From: Mycobacteroides chelonae
GTDB taxonomy: Bacteria; Actinomycetota; Actinomycetes; Mycobacteriales; Mycobacteriaceae
Direction of reading: 5' to 3'
Length of the DNA stretch: 64,000 nucleotides
NCBI RefSeq assembly: GCF_016767715.1
Contig: NZ_CP050145.1
Coordinates: forward strand, 3,782,001-3,846,000
Part shown: positions 26,972 to 36,819 of the stretch, piece after piece
Layout: every line of letters begins with the position of its first letter
Numbering within the stretch: the first letter of the stretch is position 1
Made by a program: the position numbers and the translations under genes
Notes under the pieces: model-generated
The model's database searches: none
Seen by the model: only the letters and a program-made list of their open reading frames with translations
Told to the model about the DNA's origin: nothing

Positions 26972-27799
26972 CTAGTGCAGCCGGTACTCAACCGTCACCG
27001 GCGCATGGTCGGACCAGCGAAGCGCGTAGGCGTCGGCGCGTTCGACCCGCGCCGCGTGTGCGCGCTGCCCCAGATCGGCGGTCGCCAGGTGGTAGTCGAT
27101 GCGCCAGCCCGCGTCATTGTCGAAGGCCTTACCCCGCCACGACCACCAGCTGTACGGTCCGTCAACACCGGGGTGCAGCAGCCGGAAGGTGTCGACCCAT
27201 CCGGCTGCGAGCAGTGAGCCGACCCAGGCCCGCTCCTCCGGCAGGAACCCGGCCTTCTTCTGGTTCGCCTTCCAGGCCTTTATGTCTCGCTCGGTATGCC
27301 CGATGTTCCAATCACCGCAGATCACCGTGTCGCGCCCGCTCGCAACCAGTTTGGCCATCCTGGCGCCCACCGCCGCCATGAATCGTTCCTTCTCGTCCTG
27401 GCGCGCCGTGCCCGCTTCCCCGGTGGGCAGGTAGATGCTCGCCACCGTGAGATCACCGACCTGGGCCTCCAGATACCGCCCGGCTTCGTCGAACTCGCCG
27501 CCATCGGCGTCGAGCGACACCTTGATCGAGGTGGCCGGGACGCGGCTGAGAATCCCCACGCCGTTACGTCCCTTCACGCTCGACGAGGCGTTCACCACGT
27601 GCCACCCCGCGGCCAGCGCCGGTGCCAGCGCCTCCTGGAGTTGCTCGTTCTCCGCACGCACCTCTTGCAGACACACGATGTCGGCGGTCGTCTGCTCCAA
27701 CCAGGGCAGCAGCCCCCGGTTCTCCGCGGACCGCTCTTTCACCGCGGCACGAATGCCGTTGACGTTGATGGTGGTGACGGTGATCTTCTCGGTGCTCAT
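26972..27799 (-). CDS. xthA: Exodeoxyribonuclease III/AP endonuclease
   Basis: A 275-residue class II AP endonuclease of base excision repair, homologous to M. tuberculosis XthA (Rv0427c, located elsewhere in that genome). Motifs: ITVTTINVNGIRAAVKER, DIVCLQEVRAEN (catalytic Glu), VICGDWNIGHTERDIKAWK (Asp/Asn) and the C-terminal SDHAPVTVEYRL (Asp-His). An upstream in-frame start at 27877 adds 26 residues unlike the family. ATG 27799 has TATCGT 9 nt upstream. It sits upstream of trpS on the same strand. Confidence 0.93.
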   Translation of the reverse strand: MSTEKITVTTINVNGIRAAVKERSAENRGLLPWLEQTTADIVCLQEVRAENEQLQEALAPALAAGWHVVNASSSVKGRNGVGILSRVPATSIKVSLDADGGEFDEAGRYLEAQVGDLTVASIYLPTGEAGTARQDEKERFMAAVGARMAKLVASGRDTVICGDWNIGHTERDIKAWKANQKKAGFLPEERAWVGSLLAAGWVDTFRLLHPGVDGPYSWWSWRGKAFDNDAGWRIDYHLATADLGQRAHAARVERADAYALRWSDHAPVTVEYRLH

Positions 27800-27944
27800 C
27801 GATCGCCGACGATAGTCGAGAGGTCTGACAGTGATGAGCCGCTGAGGCGAAGAACAGCCGACAGTGATGGGCACCACGGGGCACGGTAAGTTGACGCAAC
27901 AGACAGTAATGTCAACGCTGATGTTGGCGCACTAGGAGGACCGC

Positions 27945-28823
27945 ATGCTGGAAGCCATTTTGTCGAAGTCGTCGAGCAAGCGGGCGCCCATCGAGATGGG
28001 TGAGGGCGAGCCGGTCCTGCTGCTGCATCCGTTCATGCTGTCGCAGTCGGTGTGGGAGACCGTGGCCGAGCAGCTCGCCGATGCCGGATACGAGGTGTTC
28101 GCACCCACCTACCCCGGACACAACGGCGGCGGACCGTTGCCCGCGCTGCCTCCGTTGTCGCAGCGCTCGGTCGATACCTACCTGGACCAGGTCGAAGAGA
28201 TCATGGATGAGAAGGGCTGGGAGACCGCCCATCTGGTGGGTAACTCACTGGGCGGCTGGATCGCGCTGGGACTGGCGCTACGCGGCCGGGCTCGCAGTGT
28301 CACCGCCATCGCGCCTGCCGGCGGCTGGACCAAGTACTCGCCGCTGAAGGCGGAGATCGTGGTGAAGTTCGCGGCCATGCTCCCCTGGCTGGCGTTCTCC
28401 CGGCTGTTGGGCCGCCGTGCGGCGGGCCTGCCGTTCGTCAAGTTCGCCACCGCCCGCGCCCTCTGCGGCGAGACAGAGGCGCTGAGCCTGCCGGACTTCC
28501 ACAGCATTTTCGAGGACATCACGCACTGCCCGGCCTACTTGCCGTCGCTGTCGTCGATTCTGCCGGCACCGGGCCTGCAGAACCTGAACACCATCTCGGT
28601 GCCGGCACAGCTGGTGCTGTGTGAGAAGGACGAGATCGTGCCCCCGGGTCGATTCGGGAAGCTCATCAGCCAGGGCCTGCCTGCCGATGCACGGCGGATC
28701 ACCCTGGCGGGCATGGGGCACGTGCCGATGCTGGAAGCGCCCGGTCAGGTCACCGAGGTCATCACCGACCTGATCGACCCGCTGGTCGCCGCCAAACGCG
28801 CCGCGGCCTCCGACGTCGGCTAG
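27945..28823 (+). CDS. Alpha/beta hydrolase (Rv3338-like position)
   Basis: A 292-residue alpha/beta-hydrolase fold protein: GEPVLLLHPFMLSQSVW (oxyanion strand) near residue 22, nucleophile elbow HLVGNSLGGWIALGLA near 97, and GMGHVPMLEAPGQV near 263 with the catalytic His; an acid is expected in LVLCEKDEIVPPG. Substrate is unknown; relatives include esterases and epoxide or haloalkane-type hydrolases. AGGAGG 5 nt before ATG 27945 gives one of the strongest ribosome binding sites in the window. It is convergent with icd2 across an inverted repeat. Confidence 0.88.
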   Translation: MLEAILSKSSSKRAPIEMGEGEPVLLLHPFMLSQSVWETVAEQLADAGYEVFAPTYPGHNGGGPLPALPPLSQRSVDTYLDQVEEIMDEKGWETAHLVGNSLGGWIALGLALRGRARSVTAIAPAGGWTKYSPLKAEIVVKFAAMLPWLAFSRLLGRRAAGLPFVKFATARALCGETEALSLPDFHSIFEDITHCPAYLPSLSSILPAPGLQNLNTISVPAQLVLCEKDEIVPPGRFGKLISQGLPADARRITLAGMGHVPMLEAPGQVTEVITDLIDPLVAAKRAAASDVG

Positions 28824-28829
28824 GGATCA

Positions 28830-28891
28830 CGTCGAGTGTGAACCTGTGGCGGAGTTTCGACTGATTCGCCGCCCAGGTTTCACACTCGACG
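28830..28891. repeat. Long imperfect inverted repeat between convergent genes
   Basis: CGTCGAGTGTGAA (from 28830) pairs with TTCACACTCGACG (to 28891), extended inward by CCTG/CAGG and GGCGG/CCGCC with one or two unpaired bases. It fills the gap between the stops of the hydrolase gene and icd2, so it may serve as a bidirectional terminator. The clean long arms also suggest a dispersed palindromic element. No U-tract. Confidence 0.65.
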
Positions 28892-28898
28892 CAGTGAG

Positions 28899-31136
28899 CT
28901 ATACCTGGACGGAGGCCAGAACGGCGTTGAAGGTCTGGCTCGGCCGCATCACCGCGGCGGTCTTGTCGGGGTCCGGCGCGTAATAGCCGCCGATATCGAC
29001 CGGGCTGCCCTGGACGGCGGCAAGCTCGGCGACGATTTCGTCCTCGTTCTCGACCAGCTGCTTGGCCAGCGGCGCGAACAGCTCGGCGAGTTCGGTGTCC
29101 TCAGTCTGCGCGGCAAGTTCGGCCGCCCAGTACAGGGCCAGGTAGAACTGGCTGCCGCGGTTGTCGAGCTCACCGGTCTTGCGCGACGGGCTTTTGTCGT
29201 TCTCCAGCAGCTTCCCGGTCGCCGCATCCAGCGTGGTAGCCAAAATCTTGGCCCGCGGGTTACCGGTCTTGATGCCCAGGTCCTCCAGGCTGACGGCCAG
29301 CGCCAGGAACTCACCCAGCGAGTCCCACCGCAGGTGGTTCTCTTCGACCAGCTGACTGACGTGCTTGGGTGCCGAGCCGCCGGCGCCGGTCTCGTACAGT
29401 CCGCCACCTGCCATCAGCGGCACGATGGACAGCATCTTGGCACTGGTACCCAGCTCCAGGATCGGGAACAGGTCGGTCAGGTAGTCGCGCAGGATGTTGC
29501 CGGTCGCGGCGATGGTGTCCTTGCCGCGAATCAGCCGTTCCAGGGTGTAGCGCATGGCCCAGACCTGGGGCACAACCTGGATCTTGAGACCCTCGGTGTC
29601 GTGGTCCTGCAGGTACTCCTTGACCTTCTTGCGTAGTTCGACCTCGTGCGGACGCTCGGTGTCCAGCCAGAACACCACATTCATCCCGGACTCGCGGCCC
29701 CGCGTGACGGCCAGCTTGACCCAATCCTGGATGGCGGCATCGGTGACGACCGGCATACGCCAGATGTCGCCAGTCTCGACGTTCTGCGACATCAACACCT
29801 CACCGGTCTCGACGTCGACGATGTCGGCAACGCCGGGCTCGGCGATCTCGAACGTCTTGTCGTGGCTGCCGTACTCCTCGGCCTTCTGTGCCATGAGACC
29901 GACGTTGGGAACGGTGCCCATGGTGGTCGGATCGAACTGGCCGTGGGTCTTACAGAAGTTGATCATCTCCTGGTAAATCCGGGAAAACGTCGACTCCGGG
30001 TTGACGGCCTTGGTGTCTTTGAGCTTGCCGTCGGCGCCATACATCTTGCCGCCGGCCCGGATCATCGCGGGCATCGAGGCGTCGACGATCACGTCGCTGG
30101 GCGAGTGGAAGTTCGAGATGCCCTTGGCCGAATCCACCATGGCCAGCTCGGGCCGATGCTCGTGGCAGGCGTGCAGGTCGCGGATGATCTCCTCATGCTG
30201 CGAGGCGGGTAGCGACTCGATCTTGCTGTAGAGATCCGAGAGTCCGTTGTTTACGTTGACGCCCAACTCGTCGAACAGCTTCTGGTGCTTTTCGAAGGCG
30301 TCCTTGTAGAAGATCTTGACCGCATGCCCGAAGACGATGGGGTGGCTGACGCGCATCATGGTCGCCTTGACATGCAGGGACAACATCACGCCCGTCTTGT
30401 AGGCATCCTCGATTTGCTCCTCGTAGAAGTCGCAGAGCGCCTTCTTGCTCATGAACATGCTGTCGATGATGTCGCCCTTGGCCAGCTTGACCTCAGGCTT
30501 GAGCACGATGGTCTCGCCACTCGTGGTGGTCAGGACCATCTTGACCTTGCGGTCGCGGTCCAGCGTCATCGACTTCTCACCGTGGTAGAAATCGCCCTCC
30601 TTCATGGTCGCGACGTGGGTGCGCGATGCCTGCGACCACTCGCCCATGCTGTGCGGGTGCTTGCGCGCGTACTCCTTCACCGCGCGGGGTGCACGGCGGT
30701 CCGAGTTACCTTCACGTAGAACGGGGTTCACGGCGCTGCCCAGACACTTGGTGTAGCGCGTCTTGATGGCTTCCTCTTCCTCATTCTTCGGATCGCCGGG
30801 GTACTCGGGCAGCTTGTAACCCTTGCCCTGCAGTTCCTTGATGGCAGCGAGGAGCTGCGGCACCGACGCGCTGATGTTCGGCAGCTTGATGATGTTCGTC
30901 TCAGGCAGCTGCGTCAGGCGGCCCAGCTCGGCCAGGTTGTCCGGAACGCGCTGATCCTCGGGGAGGTACTCGGCGAACTCGGACAGGATGCGTGCGGCAA
31001 CGGAGATATCGCTGGTTTGGACGTCGATACCGGCGGGGCCCGCGAAGGCCCGGATGATCGGCAAGAAGGAGTACGTCGCAAGCAGCGGCGCCTCGTCTGT
31101 CAGCGTGTAGATGATGGTCGGCTGCTGCGCACTCAT
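28899..31136 (-). CDS. icd2: NADP-dependent isocitrate dehydrogenase, monomeric type
   Basis: Oxidative decarboxylation of isocitrate to 2-oxoglutarate in the TCA cycle, giving NADPH. The 745-residue length equals that of monomeric mycobacterial Icd2 (Rv0066c). The N-terminus [20 protein letters not shown] and segments such as [20 protein letters not shown] near 132, [21 protein letters not shown] near 255 and [28 protein letters not shown] near 545 are characteristic. An in-frame ATG at 31178 is possible, but ATG 31136 with GGGAG 6 nt upstream fits the family N-terminus. It is transcribed away from the metY riboswitch region. Confidence 0.96.
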   Translation of the reverse strand: MSAQQPTIIYTLTDEAPLLATYSFLPIIRAFAGPAGIDVQTSDISVAARILSEFAEYLPEDQRVPDNLAELGRLTQLPETNIIKLPNISASVPQLLAAIKELQGKGYKLPEYPGDPKNEEEEAIKTRYTKCLGSAVNPVLREGNSDRRAPRAVKEYARKHPHSMGEWSQASRTHVATMKEGDFYHGEKSMTLDRDRKVKMVLTTTSGETIVLKPEVKLAKGDIIDSMFMSKKALCDFYEEQIEDAYKTGVMLSLHVKATMMRVSHPIVFGHAVKIFYKDAFEKHQKLFDELGVNVNNGLSDLYSKIESLPASQHEEIIRDLHACHEHRPELAMVDSAKGISNFHSPSDVIVDASMPAMIRAGGKMYGADGKLKDTKAVNPESTFSRIYQEMINFCKTHGQFDPTTMGTVPNVGLMAQKAEEYGSHDKTFEIAEPGVADIVDVETGEVLMSQNVETGDIWRMPVVTDAAIQDWVKLAVTRGRESGMNVVFWLDTERPHEVELRKKVKEYLQDHDTEGLKIQVVPQVWAMRYTLERLIRGKDTIAATGNILRDYLTDLFPILELGTSAKMLSIVPLMAGGGLYETGAGGSAPKHVSQLVEENHLRWDSLGEFLALAVSLEDLGIKTGNPRAKILATTLDAATGKLLENDKSPSRKTGELDNRGSQFYLALYWAAELAAQTEDTELAELFAPLAKQLVENEDEIVAELAAVQGSPVDIGGYYAPDPDKTAAVMRPSQTFNAVLASVQV

Positions 31137-31351
31137 GGTCACTCCCGGCATCGTTGATCGGACTTGTTGGTCGGTCAAATCTCAGGCATCCCGTGGGTCA
31201 CACGGATGACCTATTCAGTATCACGTCGCTTCCGAGCCTAGGCGGGCGGACGGGCTGTGATCGCGCTCCCATCGTGGCCCGCAGACACCGCCGAGCCGCG
31301 CCTTGCATACCTGGTGGCAACCATTCGGTGCATTGCGATACGCTTTTAAGC
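31137..31351. other. Intergenic region between icd2 and the SAM riboswitch
   Basis: No coding signal was found. It contains the icd2 promoter region on the minus strand. A likely -10, TACGCT at about 31340-31345 on the plus strand, is 6 nt before the riboswitch start. Confidence 0.45.
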
Positions 31352-31488
31352 GGTCATGAGTACCAGCGTCAAGCCCCGGCTCGCTGGTCGGCAACCCTCC
31401 AACCGCGGTGGGGTGCCCCGGGTGATGACCAGGTTGAGTAGCCGACTGGGTTATGAAAGGACAGTCGGCCACACGGCAAGCGCGGGTC
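31352..31488 (+). ncRNA. SAM-IV riboswitch upstream of metY-metX
   Basis: The sequence GGTCATGAGTACCAGCGTCA, then the CCCCGGC..GGCAACCCTCCAACCGCGGTGGGGTGCC core, closing GATGACC, and the trailing GGCAAGCGCGGGTCC follow the SAM-IV aptamer seen upstream of mycobacterial metC/metY. GGTCAT pairs with ATGACC as P1. The variable 3' hairpin GCCGACTG...CAGTCGGC (31441-31469) is longer than I recall from other mycobacteria. SAM binding should lower metY-metX expression. Downstream, GGGCC...GGCCC (about 31496-31525) could form part of the expression platform. Confidence 0.9.
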
Positions 31489-31629
31489 CGATGACGGGCC
31501 CCGAGAAGACAGGTTGGCCCAATGAAGCGTTCGTCACCCGGGGGTGAGTCCCTGCATTCCTGTTGTCGGTGTTGTCGCTGTCGCATGCCCTAAACCGCCA
31601 GCCCCGCACCGACCACCCAGGAGGTTCCC

Positions 31630-32958
31630 ATGACCGATATCGATCCCACCGCCCACTGGGCGTTTGAGACCAAGCAGATCCACGCGGGCCAGACCGCGGA
31701 CCCGGCGACCAATGCCCGGGCCCTGCCGATCTACCAGACCACGTCCTACGTCTTCAACGACACCGCGCACGCGGCAGCGCTGTTCGGGCTGTCCGAAGAG
31801 GGCAACATCTACACCCGTATCGGCAACCCGACCCAGAATGTCGTCGAGGAGCGCATCGCTGCCCTCGAAGGCGGCGTGGCGGCGCTGCTGCTGGCTTCCG
31901 GGCAGGCGGCAGCGACATTGGCCATCATCAACATCGCGCAGGCCGGCGACAACATCGTGTCGAGCCCGCGTCTGTACGGCGGCACATACAACCTGTTGCA
32001 CTACACGTTGCCGCGCCTGGGAATCTCAACCACCTTCGTCGAGGATCCCGACGACCTCGACTCCTGGCGCCGCGCCATCACGCCACAGACCAAGGCACTC
32101 TTCGCCGAATCGATCTCCAACCCCAAGAACGACATTCTCGACATTCCGGGCATCTCGAAGATCGCGCACGAAGCGGGCGTCCCCCTCATCGTCGACAACA
32201 CTGTCGCCACTCCCTATCTGATCCAGCCGCTGGCCCACGGCGCCGACATCGTGGTGCACTCGGCCACCAAATACCTTGGTGGACACGGCAATGCGATCGG
32301 TGGCGTGATCATCGACGGCGGCACCTTCGATTGGACCCAGGGCCGCCACCCCGGATTCACCACGCCGGACCCGAGCTACCACGGTGTGGTGTTCGCCGAT
32401 CTGGGCGCACCGGCCTACGCACTCAAGGCGCGTGTTCAGCTGTTGCGTGACCTCGGGCCCGCCATCTCCCCGTTCAATGCCTTCCTCATTGCGCAGGGAC
32501 TTGAGACGTTGAGCCTGCGAGTACAACGCCACGTCGAAAATGCACAGCGGGTGGCCGAGTACCTCGCCGCCCAGCCGGAGGTCACCGGCGTCAACTACGC
32601 CGGGCTACCCACCTCCCCCTGGCACGAACGCGCGAAATCATTGGCCCCCAAGGGTGCCGGTGCGGTACTCGCATTCGAATTGGACGGAGGAGCCGAGGCG
32701 GCGACCACCTTCATCGATTCCCTGACACTGCACAGTCAGGTAGCCAACATCGGCGATGTGCGATCGCTGGTCATACACCCCGCCACGACGACACACGCAC
32801 AGCTCGCGCCCGCCGAACAGGTGGCCTCCGGCGTCACACCCGGCCTGGTGCGGTTGGCCGTCGGTATTGAGGGTATCGACGACATCCTGGCCGATCTGGA
32901 CACCGGATTCGCCGCCGTGCGGCGACTCAAACAGCCCGCAGCGGTGGCATCATCATGA
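31630..32958 (+). CDS. metC: O-acetylhomoserine sulfhydrylase (bifunctional MetY/MetC-type PLP enzyme)
   Basis: PLP-dependent Cys/Met metabolism enzyme making homocysteine from O-acetylhomoserine and sulfide; homologue of Rv3340, which is annotated metC although its activity is that of MetY. Length is 442 residues. The PLP lysine is in [18 protein letters not shown] near residue 215; [22 protein letters not shown] near 57 and [22 protein letters not shown] near 190 are family signatures. ATG 31630 has AGGAGG 7 nt upstream. It sits under a SAM-IV riboswitch and overlaps metX by 4 bp, forming a direct two-step route to homocysteine. Confidence 0.95.
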   Translation: MTDIDPTAHWAFETKQIHAGQTADPATNARALPIYQTTSYVFNDTAHAAALFGLSEEGNIYTRIGNPTQNVVEERIAALEGGVAALLLASGQAAATLAIINIAQAGDNIVSSPRLYGGTYNLLHYTLPRLGISTTFVEDPDDLDSWRRAITPQTKALFAESISNPKNDILDIPGISKIAHEAGVPLIVDNTVATPYLIQPLAHGADIVVHSATKYLGGHGNAIGGVIIDGGTFDWTQGRHPGFTTPDPSYHGVVFADLGAPAYALKARVQLLRDLGPAISPFNAFLIAQGLETLSLRVQRHVENAQRVAEYLAAQPEVTGVNYAGLPTSPWHERAKSLAPKGAGAVLAFELDGGAEAATTFIDSLTLHSQVANIGDVRSLVIHPATTTHAQLAPAEQVASGVTPGLVRLAVGIEGIDDILADLDTGFAAVRRLKQPAAVASS

Positions 32959-34139
32959 CCTTGACCGACGATCTTCGCGCAAACGGCTCCGCCGACCACC
33001 AGCTTCCGGCACCGAACATCGCCCTTCCACAAGGCGATGAGATCGCCTATGTGTCAATAGGTTCGATCACACTCGAAAGCGGTGCCGTCATCGACGACGC
33101 GACCGTCGCGGTACAGACCTGGGGAAAGCTCTCACCCCGCCGCGACAACGTGGTGTTCGTCTGTCATGCGCTGACCGCCGACTCACACGTGATCGGACCC
33201 GCCGGCCCCGACCACATCACCGGCGGGTGGTGGCAAGGAATCATCGGCCCCGGCGCGGCGATCGATACCGACCAGTGGTGCGCCATCGCCACCAACGTGC
33301 TGGGTGGCTGCCGCGGTAGCACCGGCCCGACTTCCCTTGCCGCCGATGGAAAGCCCTGGGGCTCACGATTCCCCGAGGTGTCGGTACGTGACCAGGTGAA
33401 CGCCGACATCGCCGCACTCGCACAACTCGGCATCACCGAGATCGCCGCCGTCGTCGGCGGTTCGATGGGCGGTGCACGCGCGCTGGAATGGGCCGTCATG
33501 CAGCCGGATTCGGTGCGTGCGGCGCTGGTGCTGGCGGTTGGTGCACGCGCCACCGGCGACCAGATCGGCACCCAGAGCACGCAGATCGCCGCCATCCGGT
33601 CCGATCCAAACTGGCAGGGCGGCGACTACCACGGCAGCGGACGCAGCCCCGAGAAGGGTTTGAACCTCGCCCGGCGCATCGCACACCTGACCTACCGCGG
33701 AGAGGTCGAGCTGGACACCCGGTTCGGCAATGATCCCCAGGTCGGCCCGGACGGGCCCGAGGATCCGTGGGCCGACGGCCGATACGCGGTGCAGAGCTAC
33801 CTGGAGCATCAGGGCAACAAGTTCGTTCGGCGCTTCGACGCCGGAAGCTACGTCATCCTGACCGAGGCACTCAACCGCCACGACGTCGGCCGGAACCGTG
33901 GCGGTGTCGAGAAGGCGCTGCGCGGCTGCCCCGTCCCCGTCGTCGTCGGCGGTATCACGTCCGATCGGCTGTACCCGCTGCGCCTGCAGGAGGAATTAGC
34001 CGACCTGCTCCCCGGTTGTACCGGCTTGCGGGTGGTCGAATCGTTGCATGGCCACGACGCGTTCCTCATCGAGTTCGACGCGGTGAGCGAGCTGGTTCGG
34101 GAGACACTCGCCCTGGCCAAGTCAACACAGGCTTCGTAA
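32955..34139 (+). CDS. metA: Homoserine O-acetyltransferase
   Basis: Transfers acetyl from acetyl-CoA to L-homoserine, the first committed step of methionine synthesis; Rv3341 homologue (metA in M. tuberculosis, metX by mechanism), 394 residues. Alpha/beta-hydrolase fold: nucleophile elbow [16 protein letters not shown] near residue 160, Asp region [19 protein letters not shown] near 325 and His in [12 protein letters not shown] near 355. [14 protein letters not shown] near 118 is the family signature. It is translationally coupled to the sulfhydrylase by ATGA and shares the SAM riboswitch. Confidence 0.96.
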   Translation: MTLTDDLRANGSADHQLPAPNIALPQGDEIAYVSIGSITLESGAVIDDATVAVQTWGKLSPRRDNVVFVCHALTADSHVIGPAGPDHITGGWWQGIIGPGAAIDTDQWCAIATNVLGGCRGSTGPTSLAADGKPWGSRFPEVSVRDQVNADIAALAQLGITEIAAVVGGSMGGARALEWAVMQPDSVRAALVLAVGARATGDQIGTQSTQIAAIRSDPNWQGGDYHGSGRSPEKGLNLARRIAHLTYRGEVELDTRFGNDPQVGPDGPEDPWADGRYAVQSYLEHQGNKFVRRFDAGSYVILTEALNRHDVGRNRGGVEKALRGCPVPVVVGGITSDRLYPLRLQEELADLLPGCTGLRVVESLHGHDAFLIEFDAVSELVRETLALAKSTQAS

Positions 34140-34159
34140 ACGGAACCCGAGGAGCGCGA

Positions 34160-34894
34160 ATGCCGGACGCACACGCAGAGCCCTCGCTTTCGTTCGGTTC
34201 ACAGGCGGCCGCCTACGAACGGGGCCGACCGTCCTACCCGCCCGAGGCCATCGACTGGCTGCTGCCCGACGGAGCGCACGATGTCCTGGATCTGGGCGCC
34301 GGTACCGGGAAACTCACCACCCGCCTGGTGGAACGCGGGCTCAACGTGATCGCGGTGGATCCGCTCGCCGAAATGCTTGAAGTACTGAGCAATTCGCTTC
34401 CCGAAACCCCCGCACTACTGGGCACCGCCGAGGAGATTCCGTTACCCGACAACAGCGTGGATGCGGTGCTCGTGGCGCAGGCCTGGCACTGGGTGGATCC
34501 CGAACGCGCCATTCCCGAAGTCGCTCGCGTGCTGCGCCCGGGTGGGCGGCTGGGGCTGGTGTGGAACACGCGCGATGAGCGCCTGGGCTGGGTGGCCGAC
34601 CTCGGCAGGATCATCGGCAGTGAGGACGATCCGTTCAACCACACGGTCAGCCTGCCCGCGCCGTTTAGCGGGCAGCAACGACACCAGGTCGAATGGACGA
34701 GTTACCTTACCCCTCAGGCACTTCTGGATATGGTGGCCTCACGCAGCTACTGCATCACCGCCCCCGAAGCCGCCCGGAAGAAGACCCTGCAGCAGGTTCG
34801 GGAACTGCTGTCCACCCATCCTGCGCTTGCCCAGTCGACGGGACTGGCGCTGCCGTACGTCACCGTGAGTATCCGGGCGACACTCAACCAGTAG
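34160..34894 (+). CDS. Class I SAM-dependent methyltransferase (Rv3342 homologue)
   Basis: A 244-residue UbiE/Methyltransf_11-type protein with SFGSQAAAYERGRPSYP at the N-terminus, SAM motif I DVLDLGAGTGKLTTRL near residue 42, acidic motif II VIAVDPLAEMLEVL near 65 and IPLPDNSVDAVLVAQAWHWVDP near 95. Substrate is unknown. GAGGAG 6 nt before ATG 34160 supports the start; the longer ORF from 33767 lies within metX. It follows metX by 20 bp and probably belongs to the same transcript, so it may also answer to SAM. Confidence 0.9.
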   Translation: MPDAHAEPSLSFGSQAAAYERGRPSYPPEAIDWLLPDGAHDVLDLGAGTGKLTTRLVERGLNVIAVDPLAEMLEVLSNSLPETPALLGTAEEIPLPDNSVDAVLVAQAWHWVDPERAIPEVARVLRPGGRLGLVWNTRDERLGWVADLGRIIGSEDDPFNHTVSLPAPFSGQQRHQVEWTSYLTPQALLDMVASRSYCITAPEAARKKTLQQVRELLSTHPALAQSTGLALPYVTVSIRATLNQ

Positions 34895-34898
34895 AAGA

Positions 34899-34927
34899 TC
34901 TGTGAATCGGGTGCCCCAATTCACAGA
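34899..34927 (+). terminator. Hairpin without U-tract after the methyltransferase gene
   Basis: TCTGTGAAT and ATTCACAGA form a 9-bp stem 4 bp past the stop, with an inner GGG/CCC. It is a likely mycobacterial-type terminator lacking a T run, separating the met operon from the lipoprotein gene. Confidence 0.5.
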
Positions 34928-34948
34928 GACGAATAGGCCGCGTGCCGC

Positions 34949-34954
34949 TACGGT
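34949..34954 (+). promoter_or_regulatory. Leaderless -10 element (TACGGT) of the lipoprotein gene
   Basis: TACGGT is followed by 6 nt and GTG 34961. Confidence 0.45.
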
Positions 34955-34960
34955 GTACCC

Positions 34961-35638
34961 GTGCGTACGGATCGCCGCCTGCTGGCAGCCCTCTTTGTCA
35001 CCACCACATTCCTGACCCCGGCACTCGCCGGCTGTGGATCGGCGGGGTCACCTTCGGACACCAAGAACCAGTCCGAATCCAGCGCCAGCAGCGCGCCCAC
35101 CGAACGGCACACTCGGCAGTTCATCCCCGAACTGGGCATCTACGTCACCCTCCCGCATGACTGGGTGGCCTTCGCCGACGGAGTGCACGACAACAAGGGG
35201 CAGGTGACCTTCCAAGTCCGGCCCAAGTGGGAGTCAACGGAATTCGCGCAGTACGTGCGCATCCGCAAGTTGACGGCTTCCGACGAGAACACGGCCGCAC
35301 CCGAGGTAAAGGGCTGGCTCGAATCGTCGAATGCCGATGCGGTGAGCGACTTCGTCAAGAGCCGTAAGTCGAAAGTCACTGCGGATAAACGAGACTCATG
35401 GGACGGCCCCAACTTGCCCGGAGCCTCGGCAAGCCTGGAGCTGGAGAAGCCTCCGGTCGCGGAGGGCAAGCCGCCGTCCGCCGTCACACCCAAGATCTAC
35501 GTGGCGTTTGTCGGGCAGGGCGATCAACGTTGGCAGATCGCCACCAGCAATACCGGCAGCCCCAGCGGAGAACCGTCGGAGCAGTTCTTCGGCGAGCAAG
35601 CCGATGCCATCGCACGCTCGGCGCAACTGCTCAAGTAG
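34961..35638 (+). CDS. Putative lipoprotein
   Basis: A 225-residue exported protein: Arg-rich start, hydrophobic LLAALFVTTTFLTPALAG and lipobox LAGC with Cys near residue 24, then a Ser/Ala/Thr linker (about 25-45) and a folded domain beginning IPELGIYVTLPHDWVAFADG. The domain resembles the LpqN/LpqT-type Mog1-like fold, in which an extracellular single domain contains a 'P.DW' strand; this assignment is tentative. It has its own leaderless-type promoter. Function unknown. The stop is 2 bp from that of the convergent DUF3017 gene. Confidence 0.8.
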   Translation: MRTDRRLLAALFVTTTFLTPALAGCGSAGSPSDTKNQSESSASSAPTERHTRQFIPELGIYVTLPHDWVAFADGVHDNKGQVTFQVRPKWESTEFAQYVRIRKLTASDENTAAPEVKGWLESSNADAVSDFVKSRKSKVTADKRDSWDGPNLPGASASLELEKPPVAEGKPPSAVTPKIYVAFVGQGDQRWQIATSNTGSPSGEPSEQFFGEQADAIARSAQLLK

Positions 35639-35640
35639 GT

Positions 35641-35958
35641 CTATCCGGTGCCCAGCGGGTCGATCGTCAACGCCAGGTAGACCATCACCGCAGCGACGGC
35701 ACTGAGAGCACCGACGTCAAAGGTCTTGCTGCGCACCGCTAACAGGCCCGCGGTGTCATCGGCCAGCACCAACCGCAGCGCCGCGGCCACTCCCACAGCG
35801 ATCCCCACGACCAGCGCACCGCGGCGCCACCGATCCGCGATCACCAATCCCAGCGCCACCAGAAAGACCGCCGATACCACCAGAATCGGCCACTGCTCAC
35901 GGGCGAAGCGGCGGACGGCATCAAGAGCCGCCCCGTACATGCCCCGGGTAGTCGTCAC
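35641..35958 (-). CDS. Small membrane protein, DUF3017-like (Rv3355c homologue)
   Basis: A 105-residue protein with three predicted transmembrane helices (about 23-40, 47-65, 78-98) and a short charged N-terminus. Size and location directly after folD match Rv3355c. Its start overlaps the folD stop by 4 bp, so it is translated with folD. No function is known, and the link to folate metabolism is only positional. Confidence 0.85.
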   Translation of the reverse strand: MTTTRGMYGAALDAVRRFAREQWPILVVSAVFLVALGLVIADRWRRGALVVGIAVGVAAALRLVLADDTAGLLAVRSKTFDVGALSAVAAVMVYLALTIDPLGTG

Positions 35959-36800
35959 GAACGTTCCGCTCGCTCGATCACGTTGCTAAGCAAGAACGCT
36001 CGGGTCAAGGGTCCGACTCCGCCCGGGTTGGGCGAGACGTACCCGGCGACATCCCAGACGTCCTCGGCCACGTCGCCGGTCAGCTTGTCGTCGACCCGGC
36101 TCACGCCCACGTCGATCACCGCGGCACCCGGCTTGACCATGTCCGCCGTCACCATGTGCGGCACGCCGGCAGCGGCGACGATGATGTCGGCCTGCCGGGT
36201 CAAGGCAGCCAGGTCACGGGTTCCGGTGTGGCACAGGGTGACCGTCGCGTTCTCCGAGCGGCGGGTGAGCAGCAGCCCGAGGGGACGGCCCACCGTGACG
36301 CCACGACCGATCACCACCACGTGCGCGCCGTCGAGCTTGACGTCATAGCGACGCAGCAGATAGACGATGCCCCTCGGCGTGCACGGAAGCGGGGCTTCCT
36401 TGCCCAGCACCAGCCGGCCCAAGTTCGTGGGGTGTAGCCCGTCCGCGTCCTTATCGGGGTCGATGCGTTCCAGCGCCTCGTTCTCGTCGAGGTGCTTGGG
36501 CAGCGGCAGCTGCACGATGTAGCCGGTGCAGTCCGGGTTGGCGTTCAGCTCGTCGATGGTGGCGCACAGTGTGGCTTGATCTATATCCGCGGGCAGATCG
36601 CGGCGGATCGAGTTGATGCCCACCTTGGCGCAGTCGGCGTGCTTACCGCGAACATAGGCGTGCGAACCCGGGTCGTCCCCCACCAGGATGGTTCCCAGGC
36701 CTGGGGTCTTGCCCGCCGCGGTCAGCGCCGCGGCGCGAGTGGCCAGCTCCACAAAGATCTCGTCGCGGGTGGTCTTGCCATCAAGTCGAGTCGCCGTCAC
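35955..36800 (-). CDS. folD: Methylenetetrahydrofolate dehydrogenase/cyclohydrolase
   Basis: Bifunctional one-carbon enzyme interconverting methylene-, methenyl- and formyl-THF with NADP; Rv3356c homologue. The 281-residue length from GTG 36800 equals the M. tuberculosis protein. Signatures: [29 protein letters not shown] near residues 32-60 with the catalytic Lys in the YVRGK segment, [14 protein letters not shown] near 95, and the C-terminal [17 protein letters not shown]. The reading frame continues upstream to 36968 but lacks family similarity there. Confidence 0.96.
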   Translation of the reverse strand: MTATRLDGKTTRDEIFVELATRAAALTAAGKTPGLGTILVGDDPGSHAYVRGKHADCAKVGINSIRRDLPADIDQATLCATIDELNANPDCTGYIVQLPLPKHLDENEALERIDPDKDADGLHPTNLGRLVLGKEAPLPCTPRGIVYLLRRYDVKLDGAHVVVIGRGVTVGRPLGLLLTRRSENATVTLCHTGTRDLAALTRQADIIVAAAGVPHMVTADMVKPGAAVIDVGVSRVDDKLTGDVAEDVWDVAGYVSPNPGGVGPLTRAFLLSNVIERAERS

Positions 36801-36819
36801 ACGGCCAGTATTCCAGCTC

